Counted from the first letter of the stretch, positions 16,994-25,203 are shown. The stretch: 38,536 bases of DNA from an uncultured Bacteroidales bacterium (GCA_945787885.1 CALZJF010000020.1:1-38536); one strand, 5' to 3'. The notes: generated by a model not told the origin, from the sequence alone. Numbers and translations: made by a program.

Positions 16994-17371
16994 CTACGCC
17001 TTCTCTGTAGCCTGACCAGCCTTGCCGCGTCTCAGCACCAGCTCCAGCACACTCAGGCATGCCATGAACTCCCAGAATCGCAGCAGTTGATGGTCATATT
17101 GATAGCAGAGGATGATTCCCAGGATACTGATGGCTAAATCTGCAAGACACGGCCAAAAGCCTCTGCCCTGCATCAACGTCTGCAAAAAGTTTTTTCCACT
17201 ATTGATTGTCAGGCGCCCAAAGGTGCTGACGGCGAGGACTACACACAGTCCCATCAGAATCCACAACGTCTTGTACCCCACCTCGCTGTCTCCGACGACG
17301 GGCATAATGGCAAAGAGCAGGATGAACAGACGGAAAAGCGCGCTTGGCACGCTAAACACAAACTTCTTCAT
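16994..17371 (-). CDS. Small integral membrane protein, function unknown
   Basis: A 125-residue hydrophobic protein starting MKKFVFSVPSALFRLFILLFAIMP, with about four predicted membrane segments (about 10-27, 36-52, 70-90, 94-112) and a charged C-terminal tail (RRGKAGQATEKA). The ATG at 17371 is preferred to the upstream one at 17461, whose extra 30 residues are AT-rich and lack coding character. I recognise no family with confidence; it resembles generic four-helix membrane proteins of unknown function. It ends at the shared terminator and has an AT-rich upstream region. Confidence 0.65.
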   Translation of the reverse strand: MKKFVFSVPSALFRLFILLFAIMPVVGDSEVGYKTLWILMGLCVVLAVSTFGRLTINSGKNFLQTLMQGRGFWPCLADLAISILGIILCYQYDHQLLRFWEFMACLSVLELVLRRGKAGQATEKA

Positions 17372-17620
17372 GGTGATAAGCAAATAATAAAAATTATTTT
17401 TATAGTAAATAAAGTAGGTTATTATGATGGTTTGTATGTTTGAACGCTTTCTTTGGCGCATCCTTTAGCCGTGAGAACAGTCATGGTTCACCTATTATTT
17501 TGGACCCAATAATATAAGCTCGCTCCTTTACTTCAAGGCTAAGACCTGCATCCAAATGGAGCATTCTAACATAAAAATCATTTTCGTCACCTACTTATAA
17601 TATAAATTACCTCCGTTAAA

Positions 17621-17782
17621 AGGGTTTATAATTATGGTTTGACGTTTTGTCATCTTTTGGCTTCTTTTCGGTTCAAATTGCAAGTCTCATCGGTCACGTA
17701 GCCCGCTACGCTCCCTCTTCAACTTACAATTTGAACTCGAAAATAATCTCAAAATCTGACAAAGCTAATTGATAGAAGCAAC
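17621..17782 (-). repeat. Palindromic intergenic element, copy 2
   Basis: The central stem pairs TTCAAATTGCAAGT (17672-17685) with ACTTACAATTTGAA (17722-17735), 13 of 14 paired, and continues through TTTTCG/CGAAAA. The apex is a perfect CGTAGC/GCTACG hairpin at 17697-17710. The outer ends are inversely similar (TTTATAATTA on the left; TCTATCAATTA when the right end is reversed). It is the closest relative of copy 1; the stem arms differ by compensatory substitutions. The core reads in the sense of the minus-strand genes on both sides. Confidence 0.75.
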
Positions 17783-17984
17783 CATAAGAGATTAAATGAA
17801 TAATATGAGCAACAGAAAAAGTGTTATTGCATGGCAAAAATAGTTCTTTATGGCGAACAGGACAAATAAAAACGCAGATATTTTTACACGTTTTTTACAC
17901 CTTCTACACACGTCGGATTGCAGAAAGCTGACATTCAAAAGGTTAGAGAGCGAATACACCTTTTTTACACTTTTGGGGAAAACG

Positions 17985-18041
17985 CATGAGAGACCGCAAA
18001 ATGAGCGTTGGATGCCACTGCTCATCTTGCGGTCTCTCATG
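17985..18041 (-). terminator. Hairpin terminator after the TPR regulator
   Basis: A 22-bp inverted repeat (17985-18006 with 18020-18041), with a single mismatched position and a 13-nt loop, begins 20 bp after the stop of the gene at 18061. On the minus strand it is followed by GCGTTTTCC, so the U-run is short. It is likely a terminator or an RNA-stabilising hairpin. Confidence 0.65.
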
Positions 18042-18060
18042 CTCGCCGACAAGGTTTTCC

Positions 18061-19818
18061 CTACACTTTCAGCGATTTTGGCATATCCATGATGTTCGTC
18101 GTCAGCGTCTTGGCACCCTGCTCGCCGAACAACTTGCGGTTGATGTTCGCACGGATGTTGGTGAAACGCTGGGCAGACAGGTTCATCAGCATACGAATCT
18201 CGTAGAGACTGAAATAGCAACGGGTGAGAACCACCAAAAGGATTTCCTGCTTCGTCAGGAACTGATGGAACACGACGGTCAGGTTGCAGAACTCCGGCGT
18301 GAACTCCCGGATTGCCTCATACAGTTCGTGCCAGTCTTCCTCCGTGATAGCCGATGTCTCGGTAGCCTTTCGGTGGAGTTGCCGCACGATTGTGCTGTTC
18401 AGCAGTTCCGCCTCGCCCTTTTCATTGTGCTGCTGCGCCCTCCGGCTCTCATCGAGCAGAGCCCTCAGCCGTGCTATCTCCGCTTCCTTGTCGGCGATGA
18501 AAGCCTGCTGATTGTGCTTCGAAGCATGAAGTTCCTCCTCTGCCGTCTGCAATCGTTCGCAGAGGTTGTCGTATTCCTCCATCGCCCGCCTTCGGTCTTC
18601 CTCCATCTTCTGGCGTTGCTTGCGGACAAGGCGGTAGTATTTCCATGCAGCCTCCATTCCCAGCAACGAAACCACGAGCACGAATATCAGCATGCGCCAC
18701 AGCCGAGCGGCCTCACGCGTCTTCTCGGCAGCTATGCGCTGATGTTCGGCATAATTGTATGTGGCCTCCATGCGAATCACCTCGTCAGCTGCGTGAACCT
18801 TATTGGAAGAATCCTTTGCCGCTGCATAGAGACGGGCATACTTTGCCATGGAGTCTGGCTCATGCTTCATCTCGTAGGCATCCAGCAATCCTTGGTAGCC
18901 CATCGCAAGATTCGTCACGTCATGGGTGTAGCTCAGCCGCTGGCGATAATAGTATATGGCAGAGTCCGGATTTCCTATAGCGCAATAATAGATGCCTAAA
19001 TAGGAAAGGAACTCTGTGCAATAGGGATTGATGCGCCCATTGCCATCGAACAGACCCGAACCGGCTATATACTCGTCTATCAGTTGCTTGGCCTTCGGGT
19101 AATTCCCTTCTTTTATATAGGGCAGGATAAGGAAGGACTGCGACGCTGCGATATAATTCCTTAACCCAAGCTTCTTGAATGACTCCAATGCCTGCACGTC
19201 ATAGTAAGCAGCAGAATCCATCTCGTGGAGCTGTTTAAAAGACCAAGACCTAAGCTGCCGGTATTGTATGGAAGATATGGTATCAGTCGTACGGTCTGCA
19301 TAACGTGCGGCCGCACGCCATGACTCCAGCGCCTTCCTCGGAAGCATCTGCTGATCATAGAGCATTGCCATCTGTCCGTAGATGCGTGAGAGCGTGAGGA
19401 TGTCGCAATCGGCAGCCGCGGTATCGGCATGGCTGACAGCTTCGCGATAATACTGTATCGCCATCGGGACATTGCCCTCATCGCGGCAGATGCTACCCAT
19501 GATATAGAGCGAACGCATACGGAGATTGGCATCGCCGTAACGCTGGAAATAAGCGTTGACGGTGTCAAACCGCAGCGAATCCATATTCCGCATCGTCTTG
19601 TTCATCGCCTCGGCGCGGAGCAGGGCGTAGTGCATGCGTTCGGCTCGGGAGCCGAGGCTCTGCTGCAACTCAGGCTCGCCCAGACGTTCCCACATCTCTT
19701 CGGGAAAACTGTCCAGTCGTCTCTCTATCTCCGTCAGCTGAGGGTTGCTCCGGCGAAATGTGCAGGAGACGACGGCAAGCAGGAATAGCGGAAGCAGTGT
19801 TAGCGTGCGGAATTTCAT
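18061..19818 (-). CDS. TPR / transmembrane / coiled-coil / HTH regulator (lipoprotein-type signal)
   Basis: A 585-residue protein with four parts. The N-terminus ends LLAVVSCTFRR, a lipobox-like signal (Cys19). Residues about 30-365 are helical TPR-type repeats (MGSICRDEGNVPMAIQYYREAV; YLGIYYCAIGNPDSAIYYYR). A membrane helix follows at about 390-410 (LIFVLVVSLLGMEAAW), then a coiled coil (about 415-480). The C-terminus (about 520-575) resembles a LuxR-like helix-turn-helix (LTKQEILLVVLTRCYFSLYEIRMLMNLS ... INRKLFG). Such membrane-bound one-component regulators are common in Bacteroidales. The periplasmic TPR part would sense, and the cytoplasmic HTH would bind DNA. Target genes are unknown. 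A leader ORF overlaps its ATG by four bases. Confidence 0.8.
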   Translation of the reverse strand: MKFRTLTLLPLFLLAVVSCTFRRSNPQLTEIERRLDSFPEEMWERLGEPELQQSLGSRAERMHYALLRAEAMNKTMRNMDSLRFDTVNAYFQRYGDANLRMRSLYIMGSICRDEGNVPMAIQYYREAVSHADTAAADCDILTLSRIYGQMAMLYDQQMLPRKALESWRAAARYADRTTDTISSIQYRQLRSWSFKQLHEMDSAAYYDVQALESFKKLGLRNYIAASQSFLILPYIKEGNYPKAKQLIDEYIAGSGLFDGNGRINPYCTEFLSYLGIYYCAIGNPDSAIYYYRQRLSYTHDVTNLAMGYQGLLDAYEMKHEPDSMAKYARLYAAAKDSSNKVHAADEVIRMEATYNYAEHQRIAAEKTREAARLWRMLIFVLVVSLLGMEAAWKYYRLVRKQRQKMEEDRRRAMEEYDNLCERLQTAEEELHASKHNQQAFIADKEAEIARLRALLDESRRAQQHNEKGEAELLNSTIVRQLHRKATETSAITEEDWHELYEAIREFTPEFCNLTVVFHQFLTKQEILLVVLTRCYFSLYEIRMLMNLSAQRFTNIRANINRKLFGEQGAKTLTTNIMDMPKSLKV

Positions 19819-19991
19819 GGCGTAATCAAGACTTTTACTTCTGAGAGGGCGGGATAACTTTCATACTTAACGTTCATGACGTGCATGATGTTTATATCGT
19901 TCTCAACGTGCATGACGCTCTCAACGTTCATGACATTCTCAACGATCATGACGCTCTTGACGTTTTTAACATTCAAATCGTTCATCACGTT
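19815..19991 (-). CDS. Possible leader ORF of hexapeptide repeats, coupled to the TPR regulator
   Basis: An open frame whose stop TGA (19815-19817) overlaps the regulator's ATG (19816-19818) as ATGA. Over 19866-19991 it translates as seven hexapeptides of the type N-V-M-N-V-E/K, followed by an ordinary tail ending VLITP. The frame stays open upstream to 20297, but that part covers other repeats. The array supplies several in-frame ATG codons. Whether it is translated is unknown; the overlap geometry suggests translational coupling. It could equally be a non-coding repeat array that is open by chance, since 18 is a multiple of three. Confidence 0.35.
   Translation of the reverse strand, partial: NVMNDLNVKNVKSVMIVENVMNVESVMHVENDINIMHVMNVKYESYPALSEVKVLITP
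19866..19991 (-). repeat. 18-bp tandem repeat array (7 units)
   Basis: Seven degenerate 18-bp units abut without gaps: 19866-19883, 19884-19901, 19902-19919, 19920-19937, 19938-19955, 19956-19973 and 19974-19991. The plus-strand consensus is about CTCAACGTTCATGACGCT, itself two 9-bp halves. The array fills most of the predicted leader of the TPR regulator. Confidence 0.85.
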
Positions 19992-20000
19992 TAGCTCCTG

Positions 20001-20008
20001 CAAAATTA
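20001..20008 (-). promoter_or_regulatory. Possible -7 element of the TPR regulator
   Basis: On the minus strand the bases read TAATTTTG, a perfect Bacteroidota -7 box. A CTTTG lies upstream but at only about 12 bp spacing, so no proper -33 box is seen. If used, transcription would begin near 19994, at the edge of the 18-bp array. Confidence 0.4.
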
Positions 20009-20132
20009 GACATATTTTCGCAAAGCGATGCACGGACGTTTTGTTTTTTTGCAGGGAAGCTGCCAGACGCTCCTCCATGTCTTTCTCAAATTCTGAAGAA
20101 AAGTCTCGGGATTCCGGCGGCTTTTTCACGTC

Positions 20133-20198
20133 GGCAAGTGATGTATTGGAGGGGCGGAAGTGATGACATTTGGGGGCAGAAATGACCATTTTCCGAGG
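20133..20198 (+). repeat. 22-bp intergenic repeat block, locus C
   Basis: Three abutting 22-bp units at 20133-20154, 20155-20176 and 20177-20198 share the pattern [GA]AA[GA]TGA(T/C)(G/C)A..TTT...GG. The same unit length and wording occur at 32791-32856 and, inverted, at 3668-3736. Confidence 0.65.
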
Positions 20199-20989
20199 CT
20201 TTTCCCCAACGCTTTTTGCCAAGGAAACAGGAGGGGAAATATCGAAGCGGGATGTACTGAATGCGATGTCGGGGCGGACGAAATAATCATAATACAAAAT
20301 TTTTCAAAACGAACGCAGACAAAATGTTTTTTTGATTTTAGAAAAGCTATTAGCAATAATTGTGCCATCTTTTCAAATACAAACAATCTAATTCAGTCAA
20401 TCATGACATATCAAATAATCATGACATCATCGCGCACGATTCATGCCAAGCAGGGCTGCAATGACCCTCCCCCCCCTATAATCCCCCCAAACTTTCACCT
20501 TTCCCCCCCCCTTATATATCCCCCTATATAATAATAATAATAAAAATAATAATAATAACAATAATAATAACTCTCATCATAATTAGAAGAGCGCGCGAGA
20601 AAAAAGAAAGGGAGGGAAGAGAGATAAGAGAGAGGGGAAGATTATTTTGCTGTGAAGGATGATGTGAAGGACGATGTGAAGGATGATGTGAAGGACGTGA
20701 CGTGAAAAAGGGAGAAGCGAAGGCTGATGAAAAAAAAGGGCAGGGAAGCCCGAGGCTGCGATGGCAGACTGTCAGGATGTCAGGATGGGGCGGACGATTG
20801 TCCTGCATTGCCCCGCCGCCGCCCACCTTTGCCTTCCCCTCCGCAGCGCGACGGCCCTTCATTCAGGATTCATGGCGCACCAAGCCCGGAGCCTGACAGA
20901 CTGCGGGAGGGAGATAACCAAGAAAACGGAAGCAGAAAGGACAAAAAAACGGGGCGGAGAGGAGAAATGAGTAGTTTTCGGCGAAAATC
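20199..20989. repeat. Gene-free low-complexity region
   Basis: No gene is supported here. It holds C-tracts of 8, 6, 9 and 5 (20469-20476, 20483-20488, 20503-20511, 20520-20524), a run of ATA/AAT triplets (about 20525-20572), a purine-rich stretch (20587-20640), and a 12-bp AAGGA(T/C)GATGTG repeat of about four units at 20655-20704. The rest (20705-20980) shows no recognisable feature; its open frames have no coding character. Confidence 0.7.
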
Positions 20990-21021
20990 CTTGCAAACCC
21001 TTAGAGGTTAGTGTATATTTG
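20990..21021 (+). promoter_or_regulatory. Promoter of the ftsX operon
   Basis: TATATTTG (21014-21021) matches the TAnnTTTG -7 box, with CTTG (20990-20993) 20 bp upstream as a weaker -33 box. The predicted start site is about 20 nt before the ftsX ATG at 21047. Confidence 0.6.
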
Positions 21022-21046
21022 CCACTATAATCCCATCAAATCTGCA

Positions 21047-21925
21047 ATGGCAAAAAAAAGGAAACGCCGCCACTCCTGGAGTTTCATGACTCACGTGACG
21101 GCATGTATTAGCACAACGATGGTCCTCGTGCTGGTAGGGCTCATCGTTTTCGGTGCATCCATGGCCGATACGCTGGAGCGCACCATGAAGGAAAACTTCA
21201 CCGTCAATGTCCTGCTTGACGACTATATCAGCAATGCCGATGCCTATCATCTGCAAACCGATTTACGCCGTATGCCCTATGCCAAGCATGTGCGCTACAT
21301 CTCGAAGGAGAAGGCCACGCGCATTCAGGCTGAGACCTTGGGGAGCGACCCCGCAGAGTTTCTTGGCAGCAGTCCGATTCCTGCCTCGTTCGAGATTCAG
21401 CTGAAGGCGGACTATGCCTGCAACGACTCGCTCGACCGCTTCATGCCTGAGCTCCGCAAGGCGGGGGGCGTGATGGACGTGGACTATCCGAAGGACCTCA
21501 TGGCGCAGGTGAACGAGAACTTCCGTCAGGTGTCTGCCGTGCTGCTCGTCATTGCCGTCCTGCTCGGCTTCGTCAGCCTTTCGCTCATCAACAACACGAT
21601 GCGCCTCTCGATAGCGCGGCGGCGCCACAGCATACAGATCATGAAGCTCATCGGCGCGAAATGGAGCTTCATTCGCCGCCCCTTCCTGGGCAATGCCCTC
21701 CGCATGGGACTGCTGGCAAGCCTGCTCGCCGATGGCATCATCTATTCCTGCATCGCTGCCCTCTGCTCCTGGGAGGAAGGCTTTGCCGTCCTCATCTCGC
21801 CCCTCATGATTGGCGTGACGATGGGGAGCGTCGTCGTGGCGGGCCTGCTGCTGACTTTCGTCTGCGCCTATTTCTCCGTCAACCGCCATCTGTCCATGAC
21901 GCGCGAGGAGGCCATACTCTACTAA
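21047..21925 (+). CDS. ftsX: Cell division protein FtsX
   Basis: A 292-residue inner-membrane protein, the permease-like partner of the FtsE ATPase, which regulates cell-wall hydrolases at the septum. A short basic N-terminus (AKKRKRRH) precedes the first membrane helix (about 20-42). A periplasmic domain follows (about 45-165, with FTVNVLLDDYISNADAYHL and EFLGSSPIPASFEIQL), then three more helices. The ATG at 21047 is chosen because the promoter's -7 box overlaps any earlier start. It heads the co-directional run ftsX-DUF3098-uppP-truB-queA, a conserved order in Bacteroidales. Confidence 0.93.
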   Translation: MAKKRKRRHSWSFMTHVTACISTTMVLVLVGLIVFGASMADTLERTMKENFTVNVLLDDYISNADAYHLQTDLRRMPYAKHVRYISKEKATRIQAETLGSDPAEFLGSSPIPASFEIQLKADYACNDSLDRFMPELRKAGGVMDVDYPKDLMAQVNENFRQVSAVLLVIAVLLGFVSLSLINNTMRLSIARRRHSIQIMKLIGAKWSFIRRPFLGNALRMGLLASLLADGIIYSCIAALCSWEEGFAVLISPLMIGVTMGSVVVAGLLLTFVCAYFSVNRHLSMTREEAILY

Positions 21926-21951
21926 TAAACATCTACCATACAAAACAAACG

Positions 21952-22218
21952 ATGAAACACGATTTTGCATTTGCACGCATCAACTTCATCCTGCTTGCCG
22001 TCAGCATGTGTATCGTCATTCTGGGCTATGTGCTCATGAGCGGACCGGGCAGCACGCATGAAGAGTTCAACGAGAGTATCTTCGACTTCCGCCATACCAC
22101 GCTGGCGCCCATCACGTGCCTGCTGGGCTATGTGCTGATGATCGTTGCCATCCTCTATCGTCCGAAGGAGGAGCACGGAGCAGCGGAGCAGACGGGGAAC
22201 GAACCTAAGGAGGCATAG
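21952..22218 (+). CDS. DUF3098 family membrane protein
   Basis: An 88-residue protein with two membrane helices (about 9-28 and 48-66) joined by a loop containing the family segment [27 protein letters not shown]3098 proteins sit between ftsX and uppP in many Bacteroidota, as here. No function is known, but the constant neighbourhood suggests a role in the cell envelope. Only 5 bp separate its stop from uppP. Confidence 0.9.
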   Translation: MKHDFAFARINFILLAVSMCIVILGYVLMSGPGSTHEEFNESIFDFRHTTLAPITCLLGYVLMIVAILYRPKEEHGAAEQTGNEPKEA

Positions 22219-22223
22219 AGGCT

Positions 22224-23045
22224 ATGGAGTGGATAGAAGGATTGATTCTGGGTTTCGTACAAGGTTTGACGGAATACCTCCCCGTGTCGTCCAGCGGCCA
22301 TCTGCAGATTGGGCAGATACTCCTCAATGACGGCAAGCCCTTCCCCGGCGGGCTGCAGTTTGACATTGTGGTCCACGTGGCTACCGTGCTCTCCACGCTG
22401 GTAGTCCTCTGGCGCGAAGTGGCATGGATATTCCGCGGCCTCTTCCAATTCCGCTGGAACGACGAGACGCGCTACACGGCGAACATCCTCGTTTCGATGA
22501 TTCCCATCGGCATCGTAGGCCTGTGCTTCAAGGATCAGGTAGAAGCCATCTTCGAGGGCACCCTCATCGTCGGCATCTGCCTCTGCATCACCGCCCTGCT
22601 GCTGACGCTGACCCACTTCTACAAGCCTCGGGAGCACGAGCGCCTCTCCCTGCGCGATGCCTTCATCATCGGCATTGCCCAGGCCTTCGCCGTCCTGCCG
22701 GGCCTGAGCCGTTCGGGCTCCACCATCGCCACGGGCCTGCTCCTCGGCAACAGCCGCAAGACGCTGGCGCAGTTCTCCTTCCTCATGGTCATTCCGCCGA
22801 TATTGGGCGAGGCTCTGCTCGATGTGCGCCACATGTTTTTCCCCTCTGCCGAATACATTGCCGAGCATGGCGTGGAGGCGAGCATCGGCACGCCCGCCCT
22901 CGTGGCAGGCTTCGTGGCAGCCTTCCTCAGCGGATGCCTGGCCTGCAAGGGCATGATAGCCCTCGTGCGCCGCACATCGCTCATCGGTTTTGCCATCTAT
23001 TGCGCCATCGTCGGACTGGGAGTCATCGCCTATTCCCTGTTCTGA
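22224..23045 (+). CDS. uppP: Undecaprenyl-diphosphatase
   Basis: A 273-residue membrane phosphatase (BacA family) that converts undecaprenyl diphosphate to the monophosphate, recycling the lipid carrier for peptidoglycan and O-antigen synthesis and giving bacitracin tolerance. Both signature motifs are intact: [13 protein letters not shown] (14-26, with E17 and H26) and [11 protein letters not shown] around R163. Multiple hydrophobic helices. A GGAG-containing stretch 10-14 bp upstream of the ATG lies within the end of the DUF3098 gene. Confidence 0.95.
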   Translation: MEWIEGLILGFVQGLTEYLPVSSSGHLQIGQILLNDGKPFPGGLQFDIVVHVATVLSTLVVLWREVAWIFRGLFQFRWNDETRYTANILVSMIPIGIVGLCFKDQVEAIFEGTLIVGICLCITALLLTLTHFYKPREHERLSLRDAFIIGIAQAFAVLPGLSRSGSTIATGLLLGNSRKTLAQFSFLMVIPPILGEALLDVRHMFFPSAEYIAEHGVEASIGTPALVAGFVAAFLSGCLACKGMIALVRRTSLIGFAIYCAIVGLGVIAYSLF

Positions 23046-23110
23046 TGCAGCCACGGCCAAGGAAGGCACACGAACCGCAAATAATCCATATCTGATACAT
23101 CCTGACAGAC

Positions 23111-23833
23111 ATGACGGACTTCAAAGCCGGAGCAATTCTGGTATTCGACAAACCTCTGGGCTGGACCTCCTTTCAGCTGGTGGGGAAAGTAAGGTGGATG
23201 CTCTGCCGCGCCATTGGCGAGAAGAAGCTGAAAGTGGGCCATGCCGGCACGCTCGACCCTCTTGCCACGGGCGTGATGGTGGTCTGCACGGGCAAGGCCA
23301 CCAAGCGCATCGAGGAACTGCAACTGGGCGCGAAGGAATACACCGCACGCCTGCAACTGGGAGCCACCACGCCGAGCTTCGACCTTGAACACGAAATCGA
23401 CGCCACCTTCCCCACCGCACACATCAATGCCGAGAGCGTGGAGCAGGCCCTCGCACAGTTTCGCGGAGAGATAGAGCAAGTGCCGCCGGCATTCTCCGCC
23501 TGCAAGATTGACGGAAAGCGGGCCTACGACTTGGCCCGCAAGGGCCACGATGTGGAACTCAAGGCGAAACGCATCTGCATCCATGAGTTAGAACTCCTGC
23601 ACTTCGACCCCGACGCCATGACGCTCGACATCCGCGTGCGCTGCTCGAAGGGCACCTACATCCGCTCTCTGGCGCGCGACATCGGCGAGGCACTGCACTC
23701 CGGCGCACACCTGACGGCACTGCGGCGCACCAGGGTGGGGGAATACGGCGCGGAACACGCCTTCAAAGACATCGAGGCCTTCGGGCAATGGCTGGAAGGC
23801 GAACGCGCAGCAGCACTGCAAGCACGGCAATAA
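23111..23833 (+). CDS. truB: tRNA pseudouridine(55) synthase
   Basis: A 240-residue cytoplasmic enzyme that makes pseudouridine 55 in the T-loop of tRNAs. The N-terminal FDKPLGWTSFQ and catalytic GTLDPLATGV (nucleophile D49) are canonical, followed by GATTPSFDLEHEID, the conserved PPAFSACKIDGKRAYDLAR and the RCSKGTYIRSLARDIG block. The length is normal for the short form; a C-terminal PUA-type extension is absent or minimal. Confidence 0.96.
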   Translation: MTDFKAGAILVFDKPLGWTSFQLVGKVRWMLCRAIGEKKLKVGHAGTLDPLATGVMVVCTGKATKRIEELQLGAKEYTARLQLGATTPSFDLEHEIDATFPTAHINAESVEQALAQFRGEIEQVPPAFSACKIDGKRAYDLARKGHDVELKAKRICIHELELLHFDPDAMTLDIRVRCSKGTYIRSLARDIGEALHSGAHLTALRRTRVGEYGAEHAFKDIEAFGQWLEGERAAALQARQ

Positions 23834-23899
23834 GGGGCGAAGCCTCCCCCCCCCACACTCCCTCCATACAGCAAAACCTGCTATCTCACCAAAGAAAAC

Positions 23900-24955
23900 A
23901 TGAAACTCTCACAATTCAAGTTCAACCTTCCCAAAGACCATATTGCAGAATATCCCGCTCCGCACCGCGACGACTGCCGCCTGCTCGTGCTTCACCGCAA
24001 CAGCGGCGAGATAGAGCACCGCAACTTCATCGACCTCCTGGACTACTTCGACGAAGACGATGTGTTCGTCTTCAACGACACGAAGGTGTTTCCCGCACGC
24101 CTCTTCGGCAATAAGGAGAAGACGGGGGCGAACATCGAGGTGTTCCTCCTGCGCGAGCTCAACGAGGAGCTTCGCCTCTGGGATGTGCTGGTAGAGCCGG
24201 CACGGAAAATCCGCATTGGCAACAAGCTCTACTTCGGCGAAGACAATTCGATCGTGGCGGAGGTCATCGACAACACCACCAGCCGCGGACGCACGCTGAG
24301 ATTCCTCTACGACGGCGACCACGACGACTTCAAGCAGCAGCTCTACGCCTTGGGCGAGGCGCCGCTGCCCAGCCATATCATCAAGCGCAAGGCGGAGCCG
24401 CAGGATCTGGAAGACTTCCAGTGCATCTTCGCACGGCACGAAGGGGCTGTGACGGCCCCCACTGCCGGACTCCATTTCTCCAAGTCGATGCTCAAACGCC
24501 TCGAAATCCGCGGCATCAAGCAGGCTTTCGTCACGCTCCACTGCGGACTGGGAAATTTCCGCCAGACCGACGTGGAAGACCTCACGAAGCATAAGATGGA
24601 CAGCGAGGAGATGCGCGTCACGGCGGAATGCTGCGACGTGGTGAACCGGGCGAAGCGTGAGGGCCGACGCATCTGCGCCGTGGGGACCACCGTGCAGCGG
24701 GCACTGGAGACGTGCGTCAGCACGGGCGGCGAAATCAAGGAGTATGAGGGCTGGACCAATAAATTCATCTTCCCGCCCTACACCTTCAGCGTGGCGAACA
24801 CGATGATTTCCAATTTCCACCTCTCTGAGAGCACGATGCTCATGAGCGCGGCGGCATTCGGAGGCTACGAAGGCACGATGAAGGCATACAAGGAGGCTAT
24901 CAAGGAGGGCTACAAGTTCGGCCCCTACGGCGATGCCATGCTGATGGTGGACTGA
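23900..24955 (+). CDS. queA: tRNA preQ1(34) S-adenosylmethionine ribosyltransferase-isomerase
   Basis: A 351-residue enzyme that adds the ribosyl moiety of SAM to preQ1 at the tRNA wobble position, giving epoxyqueuosine. Typical features are [19 protein letters not shown] near the start, [33 protein letters not shown] and the C-terminal [20 protein letters not shown] and [13 protein letters not shown]. Full length. It closes the ftsX-uppP-truB-queA run; a palindromic element separates it from folK. Confidence 0.95.
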   Translation: MKLSQFKFNLPKDHIAEYPAPHRDDCRLLVLHRNSGEIEHRNFIDLLDYFDEDDVFVFNDTKVFPARLFGNKEKTGANIEVFLLRELNEELRLWDVLVEPARKIRIGNKLYFGEDNSIVAEVIDNTTSRGRTLRFLYDGDHDDFKQQLYALGEAPLPSHIIKRKAEPQDLEDFQCIFARHEGAVTAPTAGLHFSKSMLKRLEIRGIKQAFVTLHCGLGNFRQTDVEDLTKHKMDSEEMRVTAECCDVVNRAKREGRRICAVGTTVQRALETCVSTGGEIKEYEGWTNKFIFPPYTFSVANTMISNFHLSESTMLMSAAAFGGYEGTMKAYKEAIKEGYKFGPYGDAMLMVD

Positions 24956-25016
24956 CGGGGATGCTGACGCCCCCATCTTTTGCACTTTCCTCTTTCTCTG
25001 ACACCCTATTTTTTTA

Positions 25017-25203
25017 GTAGGTTCTATAAATTAGCTTGCGATGTATTTGCGACTATCGTGCCGTAGGTTTTTGTTTTTCACGAAGGAGCGTAGCGGGCTA
25101 CGTGACTGAATGAAAGACAAAAAGATACGGTGCGAGAGGCGTGAAGACATCCAAGCAAGACAGAAACACTGCCTTACATTGAAAACTAATTTATAGAACC
25201 TAC
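25017..25203 (+). repeat. Palindromic intergenic element, copy 3, with perfect 18-bp terminal inverted repeats
   Basis: The ends GTAGGTTCTATAAATTAG (25017-25034) and its exact complement (25186-25203) form 18-bp terminal inverted repeats. An inner stem pairs 25061-25080 with 25111-25130 (18 of 20), and the apex carries CGTAGC/GCTACG at about 25088-25102 inside the shared core. The stem arms are unlike those of the other two copies in sequence but equally self-complementary. The core reads with the plus-strand genes queA and folK. Confidence 0.8.

Larger units (their letters stand above)
17372..18041. other. Intergenic region with palindromic element and short motifs
   Basis: About 670 bp with no defensible gene. 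It holds the palindromic element at 17621-17782, an ATTATT/AATAAT inverted repeat near 17492-17512, three copies of T(T)TTTTACAC at 17881-17889, 17891-17900 and 17961-17970, and the terminator of the TPR regulator at the right end. Between about 17520 and 17600 I see only AT-rich sequence. Confidence 0.6.

Noticed and set aside
20727-21011. 94-codon plus-strand open frame before ftsX
   Set aside because: Low-complexity, Arg/Pro-rich translation from a GC-rich stretch; it would cover the ftsX promoter.
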